A model generated the notes under the pieces. It had not been told where the DNA came from. It worked only from the letters and a program-made list of their open reading frames with translations, and did not search any database. Both the position numbers and the translations under genes were made by a program. A stretch of 64,000 nucleotides of DNA from Oxyruncus cristatus (taxonomy: Eukaryota; Chordata; Aves; Passeriformes; Cotingidae), in the NCBI GenBank assembly GCA_013399855.1, contig VXAY01002462.1, positions 1,419,259 to 1,483,258 of the forward strand, in the 5' to 3' direction. Below are positions 60,895 through 64,000 of the stretch, in pieces. Within the stretch, counting starts at the first letter, position 1. Every line of letters begins with the position of its first letter.

Positions 60895-63722
60895 AGCTAA
60901 AGAACGATTTTCTGGAGCTGGAGAAGAGGATAGATTGGCATGAGGTAAAAGAGACACCTGCTTCCGTTCTTTTTGTTGATCCAAAGCTTCTGTTGATTCA
61001 AGAGATAAAAGAAGTCCCCCGATGGGATGTGCCAAGAGACACTTTTAATCTCTTTTGCTGGGAAGTGAGAGATTCTACTGCCAACGCTTGCAGTATGAAC
61101 TTCATCCAGTGTTTATTGTGTGAAGAGACAATATGAAGGGATAGCTTTCCCTGCACCCCTCAGACTTAAATAGAGGGGTGAGAAATAGAAACCTCAGGGA
61201 AAGTACAGAGAAGAGATACAGGTACCAATCCATAGGATGAAAAAAATACCTACATCTTTGGACATCAGATCCTTATTTTTATTTTTAGTGTGTCTGATCT
61301 CCTGAAGAATGACTAGTTTATTGCAAATTTAACTCAGTGTGGTGAAAAAGCAGTTAGCAAAATGTCAACTGATGAAACACCGAGTGAACGAGAGGCCTGG
61401 GGCACTTTCATCCTAAATTTAGGGCAGAATGATGTCCAAACACACCATCTGGAAATTTTCATATCACCTGCCTGGTTACATAAAGGAGATTAATGGCTTC
61501 TTATGGCTCTTTTCTGTGGAGGGCAGCAGTTGCAATTCCCTGAGTTTCCAAAGAGGCTAACTTGCATGCTCATCCAAACAGTCAACTGAAGTGCTGTTTG
61601 GTAGGAATGGAAATTCATGTTGAAACTAGATAGCTGTTATGCATTCTAATCTACATTACCTGGCTACAGCAGGATTCAAACAACAACAACAAAAACAATA
61701 AAAGGCATAGGGCAGTGAAAAAATGAATCTCTTTGAACTAGCACCCAACCCGAAAGTTCTCAGGGCTTTTTCTCTGAAGCTGTTCTACCCGTCCTTCTAT
61801 ACCTATCATATATATTCTTTGTTAGTCTGTTGTTTGCTTCCTCCCTTTTTTGAACATCTCTGTCCTTGCAGTAGTTTCTCCTGCAGATACATAAAATTTC
61901 CAGCAGAACAAGAGGTAAGGCATCTCTGCTCCTGCCTGCCTGTGCTCCCTTTTGGGGTGTAGAGGTGAAAATGCTATGGTATCAATTCCCCCATATGTAA
62001 GAGAAATCAGAGCCACCCACTGGTTTTCTTGCAACTATATTGAAATGGAGGACTGTGATTAGACATTCGTCCAGCTGCTGGTTTCAAAGATGTTTAACCA
62101 AGTGTTCAATTACACAATTATTTCACCTTTATCACTTGGGATTCAAAATGCTGAGAATTCAGAATGCAACACTGGTGAAGTCTTATTGCATTTGACTTTA
62201 TCAAATCTCTTCAGTTTTCTGTGGGATTCAAATAATCCCTTTGCATTTGTGAGACTGCTCCAAACACTTTATCCTGGGCAGAAGAAAACAAAGAAGAGCA
62301 AACCAAAAATCAGTGACCAGAAAAACACCAAATACTTCAAAACATTAAGATCAAGACATTCTTGAGTGGCTTTGCCATTAGGACTATGCTCCTGGTTGAT
62401 CAACTTAGTCACCTTCAGTGAAAGCAACATACTGAGAGATTTGGACATATTATTTCTCCCCAAAATTTCTTTCCTATAAAGCATTTGACCCACCCATTAT
62501 TGTATCAGACTCCAGTGTAGACTTCTGCATGTTGTCACCTTAGAAGCAGGCACTCACAGTTGATGAAAAACTAGGCTCACTGAAATTTCTGTTACCTCAG
62601 TATGCTCCATATACTGCTGTTAGCAAGGTACTGTTGGACCAGGGATCTTTAAGTAATTTGCATCCCAATGTCCTGTTGTCTGAGTTACTTTTCTACATTT
62701 TGCTTGCATTACACCCAGTAGTATATTCTCTCAGCTTTGAAAAAGGCTTTGTGGCCCCAAAATGTCCAGGAGTTTTACAATCATCTTATAGCTTATAACT
62801 TGATCTCCCAAGTTCCTCATTTAACTGCTCTCTTGAAGTATCATGTCTCAGCTTATATCCTTCCAACTTTGGATGAATGAACAACACTAAACATCAGAGA
62901 GAGGCAAACACTGTAATGCTTATATGAATATTCATCTGTATTTTGAAAGGAACACTGCGTTTCCTTGGTTTTAATTTTCACGCCATAAATTTTCTCACAA
63001 GTAATATCAGTACAGAAATATTTGCCGAAACAGCATATATTGCTATAATAGCATCAAGTACTACTAGAATGTTAATATTCAAATGAATAATTGATATTCA
63101 CATCAAAAAACTAAATCAAAGAATTATCCAATTGAGGCAAGAAGACATGCCTTGTGATCTCTTCGTTAAATTGGATCAGACTGAATTTCATTTTTTGAAA
63201 ACCTACAATAAGCTGCCTGTGAATAGGTCTAAACTTAAGTTTCACTCAATGTAAATCATTCTGAATGACAAATAGTCTTGTTTATAGACAATTTCCAAAT
63301 GGAAAAAAGGCAAATGTATTGAAAAAAGTATTTACCCTGAAATATTCTCCCAGCTGCGCTCTTAGATAAGTAACTGTCAGGCAATCCAGCATGGTGCTTT
63401 CCCTTTGCATTCCCTTGCTCTTAAATTATGCCAATTTGAGGAGCAAAAAATTATTCCAGTGACCCTGGCATGCCAATCTTCTGCTTGTCGGTGCAGAAAA
63501 CTACCTTAGAGTCAACAGACTCTCCTTAGTTAAAGTACTCTTTTACTGCCTGGCCAAAGTTAAATTATCCACAAGTATTCTTGCTTCACCCACTGACCTA
63601 TATTGCTATGACCATTACCCAAGGTGATGCCTTATTGGTATTTCTGCTCCACTAAATGAACATTCCCAAAGCTAAAATAGCCTTTTTCAAGACATTACAA
63701 GGAAGCAGCCATAAGTATATAG
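60895..63722. other. Intergenic, no gene recognised
   Basis: AT-rich sequence with no supported exon, RNA gene or transposon; a short (CAA)n lies near 61680-61700. Confidence 0.6.
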
Positions 63723-64000
63723 TGGGTTGACCCTGGCTGGATGCCAGACACCCACCAAAGCCACTCTATCACTCCCCTTCTCAGCAGGGCAGGAGAGAGA
63801 AAATATAACAAAGGTTCATGAGTTGAGATAAGGTCCATGAGAAATCATTCACCAAATACTGTCACGGGCAAAACAGACTCAAACTTGAGATATTAAATGA
63901 ATTTATTAATAAGACAAGTAAAATAAATCTTAAGAACACATTCCCTTCTCCCCTCCCTTCTTCCCAAGCTCTACCTTCTCCCCTGCCAGTGGTGCAGGGA
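63723..64000. mobile_element. Avian endogenous retroviral LTR fragment (cut by window edge)
   Basis: From TGGGTTGACCCTGGCTGG the sequence follows a pattern I recognise as a common avian LTR: CACCAAAGCC, CTCTATCACTCCCC, GAGAGAAAATATAAC, GTCACGGGCAAAACAGACTC, then an AT-rich block with AATTTATTAATAA and a CCCTTC-rich stretch. It starts with TG, as LTRs do. It is non-coding here, and its right end, any internal region and any target-site duplication are outside the window. I cannot fix the class (ERVL or ERVK) or the orientation. Confidence 0.65.

Noticed and set aside
1..64000. CRISPR arrays, operons, bacterial-type systems
   Set aside because: Composition, CpG island, splice donor and CR1/LTR content show vertebrate nuclear DNA; no regularly spaced direct repeats were found beyond simple repeats and the two assembly duplications.

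Overview
The window looks like nuclear DNA from a bird, probably a non-galliform (Neoaves) species. The evidence is several CR1 non-LTR retrotransposon fragments, some carrying the avian ATTCTATG-type 3' tail, and a familiar-looking avian endogenous-retroviral LTR at the right edge. The rest is mostly AT-rich, intron-like or intergenic sequence with one dense CpG island. Runs of N at 5525, 59874-59942 and 60667 show that this is a draft assembly.

The only protein-coding sequence I can support is a 73-nt coding exon on the minus strand (4606-4678) inside the CpG island (about 3880-6170). It encodes a signal peptide (Met-Gly-Lys-Val-Gly-Thr-Cys-Leu...) and ends in a phase-1 GTAAGG splice donor. 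Its pattern (GTCL, TLAG, a Leu/Ala-rich core, then TF-x-G at the splice junction) matches the start of receptor-type protein tyrosine phosphatase mu (PTPRM) as I remember it. On this reading, 1-4605 is the start of PTPRM intron 1, the next exon lies beyond the left edge, 4679 to roughly 5150 or further is 5'UTR/promoter, and everything to the right is upstream intergenic DNA.

Region by region: 1-4605 is first-intron sequence with one perfect hairpin. 3880-6170 is the CpG island, interrupted by an N-bounded 183-bp duplication that is probably an assembly error. 6170-16270 is intergenic with clustered ACGT/CRE-like motifs (6.3-7.0 kb) and an unexplained GC-richer patch (10.55-10.99 kb). CR1-family fragments lie at 16.3-17.2, 26.5, 28.5, 29.9-30.2, 35.0, 42.5, 42.8-43.3 and 53.6-54.6 kb. 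Simple repeats, a 31-T run, a 69-base gap and a second N-bounded duplication with allelic differences lie at 58-61 kb. An LTR begins near 63.72 kb.

No operons, CRISPR arrays, RNA genes or novel multi-gene systems are visible. About 58 kb upstream of the PTPRM exon has no recognisable gene. The most useful observations are the PTPRM assignment, the two probable assembly duplications (one in a promoter, one apparently joining two alleles) and a few candidate regulatory or repeat segments.
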